Shown here piece after piece: positions 63,704 through 64,000 of a stretch of 64,000 nt of DNA (positions are counted from its first letter, which is position 1; the number at the start of each line of letters is the position of its first letter). The DNA lies in contig NZ_KB903812.1 in assembly GCF_000379845.1 (NCBI RefSeq), positions 33,066 to 97,065 on the forward strand, in the 5' to 3' direction. Both the position numbers and the translations under genes were made by a program. This DNA comes from Moraxella boevrei DSM 14165 (GTDB lineage Bacteria; Pseudomonadota; Gammaproteobacteria; Pseudomonadales; Moraxellaceae). Under the pieces are notes generated by a model that searched no databases, was not told the DNA's origin, and saw nothing but the letters and a program-made list of their open reading frames with translations.

Positions 63704-64000
<297 letters not shown>

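Overview
Organism. The window looks like chromosomal DNA of a low-GC gammaproteobacterium of the family Moraxellaceae, most likely Moraxella or a close relative. The pointers are the rpoZ-spoT-(insert)-ridA order, a SpoT whose synthetase domain has decayed, a GacA/UvrY-type regulator, type II secretion genes split into a lone gspL-gspM pair, and AT-rich intergenic DNA with many simple hairpin terminators. This is inferred from gene content; no 16S or marker search was possible.

Layout. 1-6.4 kb: the end of a CNB/CBS/DUF294 nucleotidyltransferase, an 83-bp mobile-element relic, a small GNAT protein, a complete gltI-J-K-L-type glutamate/aspartate ABC importer and a lone paralogous binding protein. 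6.7-13.5 kb: hslO, a DUF2789 protein, mdh, slt, and mutL-tsaE. 13.7-25.4 kb: an FMN glutamate-synthase-like protein with an AI-2E-type permease, a QueD-like enzyme, a GacA-like regulator beside a PilS-like kinase, gdhA, pbpG, a frameshifted amino-acid-binding lipoprotein and an MHS-type transporter. 25.4-33.3 kb: a phospholipase-D/cardiolipin-synthase-like protein, a fatty-acid desaturase with a coiled-coil tail, sohB, a DUF389 protein and aspS. 33.3-40.0 kb: a very AT-rich surface-glycan cluster (LpxL-type acyltransferase, four glycosyltransferases, a GINT1-like propeller protein and a broken HtrL/YibB gene). 40.1-54.4 kb: smr, an asparaginase, a zinc-independent L36 gene under a Zur-like box, gspL-gspM, a DUF2057 protein, hda, dps with a 15-copy hexanucleotide repeat upstream of its promoter, a YcxB-like protein, serS, argG, pyrC, rnt, a DMT transporter, a broken small membrane-protein gene and a tail-anchored Sel1-like protein. 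54.5-64 kb: rpoZ, spoT, a 204-bp MITE-like element, a Fur-box promoter driving an RCC1-propeller lipoprotein and a dihaem oxidoreductase, ridA, a secreted protein, coaBC, and the end of an IS3-family insertion sequence.

How it fits together. Most of the window is housekeeping. Several genes deal with glutamate or amino acids (gltIJKL, three binding proteins, gdhA, the FMN glutamate-synthase-like protein, the asparaginase, argG). The accessory parts are the glycan cluster and the RCC1/dihaem module. That module sits between spoT and ridA, directly downstream of the 204-bp element, and its promoter carries a strong Fur box. It is the best candidate here for an undescribed, iron-regulated envelope system. 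The best candidate for an undescribed regulatory switch is the (GAGCTA)15 tract about 50 bp upstream of the dps -35 box.

Limits. Family calls rest on motifs read by eye and coordinates were checked by hand. No database search, alignment score or GC calculation was run. Two genes (23.07 kb and 39.4 kb) are broken by apparent one-base losses, which could be real or assembly errors.
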